Program-made: the position numbers and the translations under genes | The notes under the pieces: model-generated | The model's input: only the letters and a program-made list of their open reading frames with translations | What the model was told of the DNA's origin: nothing | Database searches by the model: none | Shown here: in pieces, positions 36,901 through 48,319 of the stretch | Layout of the letters: every line of letters starts with the position of its first letter | Position numbering within the stretch: the stretch's first letter is position 1 | Source of the DNA: Limnoperna fortunei | Lineage: Eukaryota > Mollusca > Bivalvia > Mytilida > Modiolidae | Length of the DNA: 64,000 nucleotides | Reading direction: 5' to 3' | NCBI GenBank assembly: GCA_944474755.1 | Contig: OX104122.1 | Coordinates: forward strand, 13,340,641 to 13,404,640

Positions 36901-39894
36901 TTAACGCCTCTTTCGGCAATTATTCAGCTATATTTTGACGTCCAGTTATTATTGAGTGAGGAAGTCGCAGTATTTAGAGAAAACTCCGACCTGTGGTAGG
37001 AAAACTGTCAAGTACGTATACAATTGTTGTATACAATTTTTAATTTTATCCTTTTTTAAATGTTAGTAATAACTATAGTTGACACACGTGACCCTATTAT
37101 AAAATGTAAGTGTATTGGACAGAAATATTAGTGCTGGGATCTAGAATTGGTTGTATAGATTATAATGCATTTCTACTTGATTGCAATTTTCTTCATGTAA
37201 GAAATACGTTATTATTGTACGTTACTACAAGCAAAGCAAATTATAAATTACAAAAAATAAATTGTGTATATTAATTATAGTTGGCACATATTACCGGTTT
37301 TTTTTTAAGTGTAATGCATCACACAGTTATATCTACTTTCGACAGTTAATCTTACTGTATTTTTCAAGTTGTTTGGAAGTAAGAATGTTAGTGGTTTTAA
37401 AGTAAATTTTTTAACATGTCTTCATACGCAACTTAATAACTTTTCGTTTTGTTTGACTTTTTGTTGCAAAATTAATTCTTTTTAGGCATTCGTCAAACAT
37501 TTTTTCACAAAATCATGACCCGTATTAATGATTTGTTCGCATAGGTTAGAATGTATTTCTAGTAAATTACAAATTCTTTTTGTAAAGAATTATGTTTATA
37601 GTTATTGTTTTTATATTTAAATTTTAAGAAAAAAGAAGAAATTAAATTAAAAAAAATAGTTGTTTATATTAATTATAGTTATCTTTTGTAAAGTTTTTTT
37701 CCTGAAACTTAATGGCTACTAAAATTTGTTGTTATAAATGATATCAAATAGTAATATTAACCAATCAAAATTATTTTTAACACGATAATAGTGAAGAAAA
37801 ACGTATAATTTGTTATTATCGTTATGTACTGAGCTTAGTGGCCGCACTTTTGACGCACTTCTATTCATTGGCTTTTAAATTAAGTATTTGTATGAATACA
37901 TTAAAGCCCACCCATAGTTATTTGTCAAACTTTTTATAGTGCTTTGAAAAGAATAGATGAAAAGATCTTTACGGGTTATCCATGTAATTGTCCATATCAT
38001 TGTCATTAAACGCCTGTATAGATATCAATTTTTCATTTTAAATAAATGTTTCATTTAGTGTTTTTAAAAAAAGATAGATATCCTCTTTTTATTGCAGGAG
38101 GATTTTTATACGTACATTAAATTTACCTGAACATTGCGCAAAATCACCTTTTGAAAATTTATCTAGATAAAAAGAAAGATTTCTTTGTCGTGGTAAATAT
38201 ATGTTTTTAAATGAAAGCTTTATTTTCTATGCATAATAAGAAGAGCTTAAGTTTCAAAGGAATAAATGAAGTGGTACTTACAGATTACCCTGTAATTGAC
38301 ACAAAACATTTTTTAATAAAATATATAAAATTGACATTTATTAATGTAAATTTCCTGTGTATTAAAGAACTGTTGGGTAACTTAAAATTGTGTTTTGTGG
38401 ATTATTATATGTAGTAATTTTAATTACTTGAAAAACGGAGCAAAATCAGAAGTTAATCTTTGAATAGTGATGTAAACATAATTATATAGTGCTCCAGTTT
38501 CTTAGCAAAATAATATTTTATTTAACATCTGTCGGTTTAAATTCACATTGCAGTTTCCAAGTTTATCTTAATTACTGACAGTTAAGAAAGAAGAAAAACG
38601 CTTAATAATGTCTATTTTCTGGTATACAAAAAGAACTGTTAGGTAATCTCCCTTTTTCCGTCCTTTAAGATTATGATATGTATTAAATATTTCATATTTA
38701 TTTGAAAACGGCGCAAAATAAAAGTTTATTTTTACTGAATGGGTGTTGATGTAAAACACATAATATTCTATATGTCACTGCAGTTTCTTATCATTAAAAA
38801 TAGTTTACTAAACACTAAAACGGAGTGAAGTGTTGTATTTTTGACAGGTAGTGAAGTGCGACAAAGACGTTACATTAATGATAAATTTATTCATTTTTTA
38901 CAAATTTGTTTTTCATCCATTTGTTAAAATATCACAATCAAGTTTTGTATATTCTACAAAGAAAGAGAATGTAGGGTGATGATTTATACACTTAAAGAAT
39001 AGCAATGATATATTTTGTTTATACTGCTTGTTTTGCAAACATCGTATAATATTAACATTAAATATAGACAAATGTAATTCCTGGACAGGTGAAATTTATG
39101 AAGTGTATGTAGTTTTGTTAAAACTGAAATGTGCGCGAAATTATAAAATCAATATTAGATGGACAGGTGGTGTACACATTTATTTTTAACGTGCAGATTT
39201 TCAAACATTATGACTAGAGATTTAAAAATAGATACTGATATCATTTCTTAACGACTTTTGGTGCACGTTATAGAAAACGATGAGTTGCATCATCTCTTTT
39301 AAACAACAACAAAAAATCTGCTGAGTGAAAGCGTAATATTCATTCCTTTACACAATTGCAGTGATGACGTATTTTGCACTTGTTATTCTCTCAAGTGACT
39401 TAAGTTTTATTTATAGATATAATGGTATAAGCAGATGGAACGACTTTCTGACTTTAATTATTATGATAACTTAAAATAGCTTTTATGGTGTTTCCAAAAA
39501 AAAACCAACAAAATGTCCATTTTCAGTAATATTAAATAAGTATGTTAGTTACCCATTTCCTCTTTTTCAAATATACACACATTTACCTTCCTTTCACACG
39601 AGGATTATACTAGATCGAAAGTTAATTTTTGAATAGCAGATGCTCCAAAATTTAATTGACTACACTTTTCTTGGTTTTGTAACACATTTTTGTCGTCTTC
39701 TGATTATACTTTTTAAAAGATATCAACGACATGTTGAAAACAGTTTTAATGAATTTAACTATAAAAATTAAAATTATTCGCTACTTATAAATGTTTTACA
39801 AATACACATTTAAAGAGATTTTTTTTAATGTAAGGAAATAAATCATTGCCTGTTGTATAATTTGAAGTACCGTTTTTTCTCAATGGCGCGGGGA
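33966..39894. repeat. partial extra mirror copy, probable fold-back artefact
   Basis: A 5.9-kb reverse complement of the inner left arm, and at the same time a direct duplicate of 40101-46020. At about 18 of the sites where the left and right arms differ, this copy agrees with the left arm. One example is the C6 versus C5 run at about 35910; others are the absence of the inserted catgtg-type bases near 37822 and gagga versus gatga near 36759. From about 38,830 to the gap it has many private indels (gtgttgta for gtgtgta, gctgagtg for gctggtg, caatggcg for catggcg). That pattern fits a low-coverage contig end that folded back on the left arm. Confidence 0.75.
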
Positions 39895-40094
39895 NNNNNN
39901 NNNNNNNNNNNNNNNNNNNNNNNNNNNNNNNNNNNNNNNNNNNNNNNNNNNNNNNNNNNNNNNNNNNNNNNNNNNNNNNNNNNNNNNNNNNNNNNNNNNN
40001 NNNNNNNNNNNNNNNNNNNNNNNNNNNNNNNNNNNNNNNNNNNNNNNNNNNNNNNNNNNNNNNNNNNNNNNNNNNNNNNNNNNNNNNNNNNNNN
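39895..40094. other. assembly gap, 200 N
   Basis: Exactly 200 N. A round number indicates a placeholder of unknown true length. The sequence to its right starts almost exactly at the palindrome centre (gccgtttggaggg at 40101). Confidence 0.98.
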
Positions 40095-41451
40095 GGGCAG
40101 GCCGTTTGGAGGGATGGTCTCAACTGATAAATTCCTAATTGGTTTGTATTTATTTTTTTAATGTCATCTTCAAAGTTTATCGCTGGCCTTTAAACCTTTT
40201 TAAAATCTTTTTAATTGCAATTATTGAAACTACAAACCTTATTTTCATGCTTTTATTTTCTTATTTACAATTAAGTAGCCATTGAATGTTACAAAATGAA
40301 CAAATAGACTATTTCTGTAATAGTGTGTCTTTGTAGACTATTTCTGCAATAGTGTGTCTTTGTAATAAGCAACTTCTGCAAACAAAGTTTACTCTGCTTT
40401 CCCATGTCTTGCACCTGTATTTGCTTACAATTCTGAAAGATGTTACAATTTTCTGTGTATATGTTCTCCCTTTTTATGTGCATTTCTCGCAATTAATGTT
40501 TAGTGGTTCAAAACGTTTCTACATGTTTTTTTTATCTTACAATGAAACCTTTGTTTTATTTTCTGAGCACGCCGTTTTTTCATCCATTTCTTATATGTCT
40601 ATATATCTCTGACCGCAATTAAACTATATAATCCACTAATGACACAAGTAGCAAGACATGGTATTATAAATTATTATACAACCAGCGATACAGCATACCT
40701 AACGTCTGGTTTTGCAACAAATGTTTGTTTCTTGCTATGTGCTTATATGACTTTAAACTGATATGACTTTTTAACATAAAAAATGATCACATTCCTGTTG
40801 TTATATTAAGTAAAGAAAGACAATTTCCTTGTCTATGTGGTTATCTTACACACTAATGAATTTTGTGCTTTTTTCAAAATAATACAATTTGTAGGTTTCG
40901 TACGGTTTCGAAAATGTTCAATTTTTTTGTTTTGTTCACAATTTTGTCCGGAAAGCGTATATAATAACTATTTCCAAATATTTTGTTACAGAACTTTATC
41001 TACAATATAAGTTTAAATCGTCTTTGATTAGCATCTGCTTACCGATATCATATGTCAATGATTAGGGTATTAAGCAAACTAAAGAATCGTATAACTCATC
41101 AATTTTATTTTATTTCATCGATAAAACTCTACTCAAATTTGACAAATATATTTATGGTAGGACTATTGATAGTCACGCATAGGTAAAGTTTATTAGTTTT
41201 TGATCCTTTCTTTGTGGTAATGTCTGAAAAAGAACAATGTATAGAAATGGGATAAAAGCGACATTTTCAATCATCCGAGGTGATGCAAAACTGCCTCGTG
41301 TTTTCATATAAGTGTAACATATTTACATCAAACTTTAACCTAAAACAGTGACATTCATATGATAAAGAACGCACAGTAAAATGTTTATGTAAACGTACGA
41401 ACATGTTTATTTTGCATTTTGTGTTCGGACATTACACAATTTATTTATGTA

Positions 41452-41676
41452 CTAAAACAATTCCTTATCTTCAAAGAGTAACACAATTGTAAATGTTCTA
41501 AAGAACAACCTTTCTTCCCCTAAATTGAGGAATACTTCGATTATCGTAACTGGCAAAATAAAATTTGTTTCCAGGTATATTCCATATAATGTCAGTACCA
41601 AAATACGATGTCTACACATAGTTGCTCTCGAAAAACTGTAATAAATTGTACTGAATGAGGCATACAATAAAATCAA
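41452..41676 (-). CDS. 74-codon ORF, unknown, candidate coding (right arm)
   Basis: Right-arm copy of 32334-32558. It differs at positions 41494, 41521 and 41599; all are third codon positions and all leave the protein unchanged. The extra copy at 35316-35540 is identical to the left arm. Confidence 0.3.
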   Translation of the reverse strand: MILLYASFSTIYYSFSRATMCRHRILVLTLYGIYLETNFILPVTIIEVFLNLGEERLFFRTFTIVLLFEDKELF

Positions 41677-42692
41677 TTACTTATGTTGATCATCTGTGAT
41701 TTGTTTAGTTTATATTTCCTCCTTTGCATTTCATTTGGTTCCAGTCATTAAAAAAGGACACAGTTTTTAATATAATTCGTTTTTACTATCATTCAAAAAT
41801 ATTTTAATAAATATACAGTTGTGACATCGATATGTGTGATTAGATTTTTAACAAAATATTTGATACATGTGGCTTCAAACAAATAGATTGAGAAAATACT
41901 AATCATACAAAAAAAGAGAATCCAACATGGTAATCGCTACAATAAAAAACACCTTTACAATTTTGGTTTTGGACATACATGTAAAATCAACAATATACTG
42001 TTCTGAAAATACTAATGCAATTGTGACTATAGTTGTACATATTCCCCCGAAGAATTTATGTAACAGTGAAACATAAGACATACACTACTTGATGTTTTAG
42101 TTCCTAAATATTATATTAGATAAACACGATTTATTATGTATTGTATTTTGCTATGGCTAAAACATATTTTAGTCTGCGATGTTAAAATTAGTATTCCCTT
42201 TAGAATAAGTGAAATGGTATTTTCATTAACCTCCCTTCTTCTGACTCTTTATATTATGAGATTTTATGTTATGTTCTGAATGCACTTTCTAATAACCACC
42301 CTTTTTAACACAATTATTTCTTGCTATGAATAGTTTTCAATATGTTAAAAAGACATTTTTTCGTTGCAAAAGTGCGTATATTGTTAATACATTTTTAGGT
42401 CTTTCACTGCTATCGTTTTAAAATCATATATCGTATCCATGATAATTCCCTATTTCTACTATCTTTCCTTTTCTATCCTTTCTTATATGAAATACATTCT
42501 TTTTTGTTTAATTTCATTTTTCATACACTTTAAATTGAACTAAGAACCAAAATTATATCATCAGTTGATTTATTTCAAATAAAATTTATAAAGGGGACCC
42601 AATTTAGTAGGGACAATACAATATCCATAGTTTTTTTACTGTTCATCGGTCTGTTATTATTATAATATTTTTTCTGTTTCGTTGCAGGAAAG

Positions 42693-42854
42693 ATGTATGT
42701 GTGCAGTCTTGAAGTCATTCGGAATACGGGGAAACAACTCTTATTCTGTAAAATGGTATATTATTTAACCCACATTTGTCTTTCTGTCCTGTTATTGTTC
42801 TCAAGTTTAGTTCTGTGCAAAACAACTGATTGTACACATTTCGTCCCAAATTAA
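42693..42854 (+). CDS. 53-codon ORF with hydrophobic segment (right arm)
   Basis: Begins just after a good splice acceptor (tttctgtttcgttgcag at 42671-42687) with ATG at 42693 and ends at a TAA at 42852-42854. An internal Met starts a segment (VYYLTHICLSVLLLFSSLVL followed by CKTTDC) that looks like a signal peptide or a single membrane anchor. Preserved in all three assembled copies. It is too short to name and could be chance. Confidence 0.2.
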   Translation: MYVCSLEVIRNTGKQLLFCKMVYYLTHICLSVLLLFSSLVLCKTTDCTHFVPN

Positions 42855-45800
42855 TTACTTTTCTCTTTGTTATAAGAGTAATTTGTTATGATGATTTACT
42901 ATACTATACAATTTTTTTAAATCATGACTAGTATCAAGTTTTTGCATAGAATTCTACTATAAATGTTTTATATCCATGTTTTATATAAGAAGTACGTTTA
43001 TTTAATTGTTTTGTGTTTGTTTGAATGGTATTTAACGCCTCTTTCGGCAATTATTCAGCTATATTTTGACGTCCAGTTATTATTGAGTGAGGAAGTCGCA
43101 GTATTTAGAGAAAACTCCGACCTGTGGTAGGAAAACTGTCAAGTACGTATACAATTGTTGTATACAATTTTTAATTTTATCCTTTTTTAAATGTTAGTAA
43201 TAACTATAGTTGACACACGTGACCCTATTATAAAATGTAAGTGTATTGGACAGAAATATTAGTGCTGGGATCTAGAATTGGTTGTATAGATTATAATGCA
43301 TTTCTACTTGATTGCAATTTTCTTCATGTAAGAAATACGTTATTATTGTACGTTACTACAAGCAAAGCAAATTATAAATTACAAAAAATAAATTGTGTAT
43401 ATTAATTATAGTTGGCACATATTACCGGTTTTTTTTTAAGTGTAATGCATCACACAGTTATATCTACTTTCGACAGTTAATCTTACTGTATTTTTCAAGT
43501 TGTTTGGAAGTAAGAATGTTAGTGGTTTTAAAGTAAATTTTTTAACATGTCTTCATACGCAACTTAATAACTTTTCGTTTTGTTTGACTTTTTGTTGCAA
43601 AATTAATTCTTTTTAGGCATTCGTCAACCATTTTTTCACAAAATCATGACCCGTATTAATGATTTGTTCGCATAGGTTAGAATGTATTTCTAGTAAATTA
43701 CAAATTCTTTTTGTAAGGAATTATGTTTATAGTTATTGTTTTTATATTTAAATTTTAAGAAAAAAGAAGAAATTAAATTAAAAAAAATAGTTGTTTATAT
43801 TAATTATAGTTATCTTTTGTAAAGTTTTTTTCCTGAAACTTAATGGCTACTAAAATTTGTTGTTATAAATGATATCAAATAGTAATATTAACCAATCAAA
43901 ATTATTTTTAACACGATAATAGTGAAGAAAAACGTATAATTTGTTTTTATCGTTACATGTGTATGTACTGAGCTTAGTGGCCGCACTTTTGACGCACTTC
44001 TATTCATTGGCTTTTAAATTAAGTATTTGTATGAATACATTAAAGCCCACCCATAGTTATTTGTCAAACTTTTTATAGTGCTTTGAAAAGAATAGATGAA
44101 AAGATCTTTACGGGTTATCCATGTAATTGTCCATATCACTGTCATTAAACGCCTGTATAGATATCAATTTTTCATTTTAAATAAATGTTTCATTTAGTGT
44201 TTTTAAAAAAAGATAGATATCCTCTTTTATTGCAGGAGGATTTTTATACGTACATTAAATTTACCTGAACATTGCGCAAAATCACCTTTTGAAAATTTAT
44301 CTAGATAAAAAGAAAGATTTCTTTGTCGTGGTAAATATATGTTTTTAAATGAAAGCTTTATTTTCTATGCATAATAAGAAGAGCTTAAGTTTCAAAGGAA
44401 TAAATGAAGTGGTACTTACAGATTACCCTGTAATTGACACAAAACATTTTTTAATAAAATATATAAAATTGACATTTATTAATGTAAATTTCCTGTGTAT
44501 TAAAGAACTGTTGGGTAACTTAAAATTGTGTTTTGTGGATTATTATATGTAGTAATTTTAATTACTTGAAAAACGGAGCAAATCAGAAGTTAATCTTTGA
44601 ATAGTGATGTAAACATAATTATATAGTGCTCCAGTTTCTTAGCAAAATAATATTTTATTTAACATCTGTCGGTTTAAATTCACATTGCAGTTTCCAAGTT
44701 TATCTTAATTACTGACAGTTAAGAAAGAAGAAAAACGCTTAATAATGTCTATTTTCTGGTATACAAAAAGAACTGTTAGGTAATCTCCCTTTTTCCGTCC
44801 TTTAAGATTATGATATGTATTAAATATTTCATATTTATTTGAAAACGGCGCAAAATAAAAGTTTATTTTTACTGAATGGGTGTTGATGTAAAACACATAA
44901 TATTCTATATGTCACTGCAGTTTCTTATCATTAAAAATAGTTTACTAAACACTAAAACGGAGTGAAGTGTGTATTTTTGACAGGTAGTGAAGTGCGACAA
45001 AGACGTTACATTAATGATAAATTTATTCATTTTTTACAAATTTGTTTTTCATCCATTTGTTAAAAATATCACAATCAAGTTTTGTATATTCTACAAAGAA
45101 AGAGAATGTAGGGTGATTGATTTTACACTTAAAGAATAGCATGATATATTTTGTTTATACTGCTTGTTTTGCAAACATCGTATAATATTAACTTCTAAAT
45201 ATAGACAAATGTAATTCCTGGACAGGTGAAATTTATGAAGTGTATGTAGTTTTGTTAAAACTGAAATGTGCGCGAAATTATAAATCAATATTAGATGGAC
45301 AGGTGGTGTACACATTTATTTTTAACGTGCGATTTTCAAACATTATGACTAGAGATTTAAAAATAGATACTGATATCATTTCTTAACGACTTTTGGTGCA
45401 CGTTATAGAAAACGATGAGTTGCATCATCTCTTTTAAACAACAACAAAAAATCTGCTGGTGAAAGCGTAATATTCATTCCTTTACACAATTGCAGTGATG
45501 ACGTATTTTGCACTTGTTATTCTCTCAAGTGACTTAAGTTTTATTTATAGATATAATGGTATAAGCAGATGGAACGACTTTCTGACTTTAATTATTATGA
45601 TAACTTAAAATAGCTTTTATGGTGTTTCCAAAAAAAACCAACAAAATGTCCATTTTCAGTAATATTAAATAAGTATGTTAGTTACCCATTTCCTCTTTTT
45701 CAAATATACACACATTTACCTTCCTTTCCACACGAGGATTATAATAGATCGAAAGTTAATTTTTGAATAGCAGATGCTCCAAAATTTAATTGACTACACT

Positions 45801-46084
45801 TTTCTTGGTTTTGTAACACATTTTGTCGTCTTCTGATTATACTTTTTAAAAGATATCAACGACATGTTGAAAACAGTTTTAATGAATTTAACTATAAAAA
45901 TTAAAATTATTCGCTACTTATAAATGTTTTACAAATACACATTTAAAGAGATTTTTTTTAAATGTAAGGAAATAAATCATTGCCTGTTGTATAATTTGAA
46001 GTACGTTTTTTCTCATGGCGCGGAAAATATATAAACATTTTTTATTTTTATTATTTTTCTATCAAATGATTTAAATATAAGTAA

Positions 46085-46700
46085 ATGATGTCATTGCAGA
46101 TGTTTGCAACGACAAAGTTTGTTTTTTAGTGTAAAATAGAGAAGTCGCGTTAAATTAAAAAAAAAACATCTGCGTGTGATAGAGCAATCTTTTAGATTGT
46201 AGCGACTAAGTTTCTATGACTCAAGTTTTTAATTTAAAAATAAATGATGTCATTGCATATGTTTGTAAACGAAAATGTTTGTTTTTAGTGAAAGAATATT
46301 AAAGTTGCGCTTTATTTTAAAAAAAAATCTGTGTGTGATTGAGCAATCTTTTGAATTGTGAGGACATAGTTTTCTATTAAATGACTCTGGTTTTATATAT
46401 AAATAAATGATGTCATTGCAGATGTTTGGAAAAGAAAATGATTTTGTTTTTTAGTGTAAGAATAAGAAAGTTGCGCTTAATTTATAAAAACATCTGCGTG
46501 TGAATGAGCCATCTTTTGGATTGGGACGACGTAAGTTTCTATGACTCAAGTCTTAAATATAAATAAATGATGTCATTGCAGATGTTTGCAAACGAATTTT
46601 ATTTTTCTTCTATTTTTTTTTTTAAGAAAAAAGTAGCTACGATATATTTGTTAAAACATCTGCTTGTGATTGTGCAATATTCTAAAGTCAGTAAAATTGT
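46085..46700. repeat. four ~160-bp upstream repeats, right arm
   Basis: Four imperfect units with period about 160 bp (homologous points near 46087, 46245, 46408 and 46568), plus a partial fifth. Most units contain tgatgtcattgca (ATF/CRE-like TGATGTCA), tgactcaag or a variant (AP-1-like TGACTCA), acatctgcgtgtga and ttgagcaat-type sequence. They end about 110 bp before the ATG of the small gene, so they are likely enhancer-type repeats. Transcription-factor assignments are by consensus only. Confidence 0.75.
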
Positions 46701-46743
46701 ACATCTGCTTATGACACATATTTCTTAAAATATCTTTTTCTGC

Positions 46744-46755
46744 TATTATATAAAG
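46744..46755 (+). promoter_or_regulatory. TATA box of the small spliced gene
   Basis: tattatataaag lies 58-70 bp upstream of the ATG at 46814, between the ~160-bp repeats and the gene. A start site about 30 bp downstream would leave a 5' leader of roughly 35-40 nt. Confidence 0.6.
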
Positions 46756-46813
46756 AGACAGAAGCACAAACATTTTTATCCTAACCAAAATATTTTAGTA
46801 TAATTAACTGAAA

Positions 46814-47703
46814 ATGGCGGAAGCTTGGTTTGATTTATGGTAAGTTATTCTCACTTTTTTCGTGATTGGATTCTAAAATATTTTATTAACTTTGAGTTAT
46901 AATGGAATACAAAAATTATTTGCTGGTATGTCAATTGTGTATTTTTCTTTTATAGTAACAAGGAAAATGAAGAATTTGAGTACTTGGTTCATAAAATGTT
47001 GGCAGAATGTAATTCTGAACAGAGGTATTGTTTGATTTTAATAACATTAGTCTGAATGTAAAACAAACATGTATTGCTTTATTCATAGGGTTTTTACATA
47101 ATATTTTTTATTACAGTATGTGTAATATCTCCATTGTTTAAAGAAAATTAAGATGAATAATGCTAATCACTTTTGGAGACGGTGAAATAAGATCTTTGCA
47201 TTGTCACATACATTGAACAAAGAGATTTTTTCTTTTTAAATTGTGGCCACGGAAAAATTATTCCTTGTAACAAGCATTATAACTGTGTCCATTTTGTGTA
47301 TATACATTTTTAGTTTGATTTTTTAGTTGCTTGTGTTCTGTAGGTTGACAGTATTGAAGACAATGTAATGGTTTTTCTGTTTCAGGAAATTATTACGAAA
47401 AGAATAGTTGTTGGATTGAAAACTGTATGTGCATATTGATGTTTATATGTGTAATTATAATATGTTGAAGATATTATTTTAACTAACGGTTTATTTTATA
47501 TCTTTTTAAGGTTGACTAAAGTTCAAAAATTGGAAAAAAGATTATGCAATACAAGTGGAAGAAAGGACATCAGTAATATAATTTATGATATGAACAAAAA
47601 ACATTTTCAAATACTTAAGGACCTCAAAGATGTGTGCGAATATATGAAGCAATTGAAGGAATTTGGTTTAAGAAGGATATCATTGATTATTTTAAATAAA
47701 TAA
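46814..47703 (+). CDS. small three-exon gene of the giant element, unknown protein
   Basis: Joined exons 46814-46839, 46956-47024 and 47511-47703 encode 95 residues, starting MAEAWFDL and ending RISLIILNK. All four splice sites are canonical: donors TG|gtaagt and AG|gtattg, acceptors tttttcttttatag and atctttttaag. Both joins keep the frame. A TATA box and four ~160-bp repeats lie upstream, and AATAAA at 47695-47700 overlaps the stop codon. The protein is charged and probably helical (KVQKLEKRLC, HFQILKDLKDVCEYMKQLKE), with a possible coiled coil at about residues 33-85. I recognise no family. The compact layout is like that of a virus or selfish-element gene. A mirror copy in the left arm is frameshifted. 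An alternative cassette exon may lie in the second intron. Confidence 0.65.
47386..47424 (+). other. possible 39-nt cassette exon with in-frame stop
   Basis: Between a good acceptor (tggtttttctgtttcag) and a donor (gtatgtgc) lies a 39-nt segment. Joined to exon 2 it gives seven residues and then TAG. Inclusion would truncate the 95-residue protein, so it could act as a poison exon. Confidence 0.4.
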
Positions 47704-47811
47704 AAAAGATGTTTTCACTCAATTTTAGAACTTATTTAATTTTTTTTCGTTAGAAAGTATGTTTGACATCGTCTTGTATTTTTTTAATTATGATGGATTA
47801 CAGAAATACCA

Positions 47812-48245
47812 GATGTGAAGTATGAAGATATGACGTATGAGGTTGAAGTTTCTTGTGTAATACCTTGAGTTTTAAAATCATCTATTACAAGATGGTTGAG
47901 GGTATTTGTTATTAAGTATGAGGTTGAAGTTTGTTGAAATTTATGTCCCCACTATAGGATCGTCGAGGGAATTGTTATGACGTATGAGATTGAAGTTTGT
48001 TGTGTAATACATTGAAATTTATGACCCCACTTTAGGGTCGTAGATATGACGTATGCTGTTGTGCAATACCTTGAAATTTATGACCCTATTTTAGGGTCGT
48101 TGAGGGCATTATGACGTATGAGGTTGTGCAATACCTTGAAATTTATGATCCTACTGAGGTTTGATTTATGACCCTACTTTAGGGTTGTTGAGGGCATTAT
48201 GACGTATGAGGTTGTGCAATACCTTGAAATTTATGACCCCCACTG
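47812..48245. repeat. subterminal ~64-bp repeats, right arm
   Basis: Mirror of 25762-26200, with the same unit structure and order reversed. Confidence 0.85.
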
Positions 48246-48313
48246 GGGTTTGGGGTATTGCATCATATTGTGCAATACATGGTATCATGGTATTATAGAG
48301 ACCTTATACTACT

Positions 48314-48319
48314 CGCAGT
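48314..48319. repeat. target-site duplication CGCAGT, right
   Basis: Direct copy of 25692-25697, directly after the right terminus. Confidence 0.85.

Larger units (their letters stand above)
25698..48313. mobile_element. giant fold-back element with ~8.2-kb inverted arms
   Basis: The left arm (25698-33908) and the right arm (40101-48313) are near-perfect reverse complements. They end in identical termini (agtagtataaggtctc on the left, gagaccttatactact on the right) and are flanked by the 6-bp direct duplication CGCAGT. Outside these points the flanks are unrelated, so this is an insertion with defined ends. By eye there are roughly 20 differences between the arms over the central ~6 kb. Extra material between the arms (33966-40094) looks like an assembly artefact, so the real length is probably about 16.5 kb. 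The 6-bp duplication and AG...CT ends fit Polinton/Maverick integration, but no polymerase, integrase, protease or capsid gene is visible. Fold-back elements of another superfamily remain possible. Confidence 0.8.
40101..48313. repeat. right arm of giant inverted repeat
   Basis: Full-length reverse complement of the left arm, ending at gagaccttatactact followed by the CGCAGT duplication. It carries about 20 scattered differences from the left arm and the intact copy of the small spliced gene. Confidence 0.9.

Noticed and set aside
39785..40161. ORFs of 102-112 codons spanning the gap
   Set aside because: They are made mostly of N-derived unknown residues.
33966..46020. Direct duplication (33966-39894 and 40101-46020) resembling long terminal repeats
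   Set aside because: The copies lie at the centre of an inverted structure next to an N gap. The first copy matches the left arm and has error-rich ends, so it is not an LTR pair.
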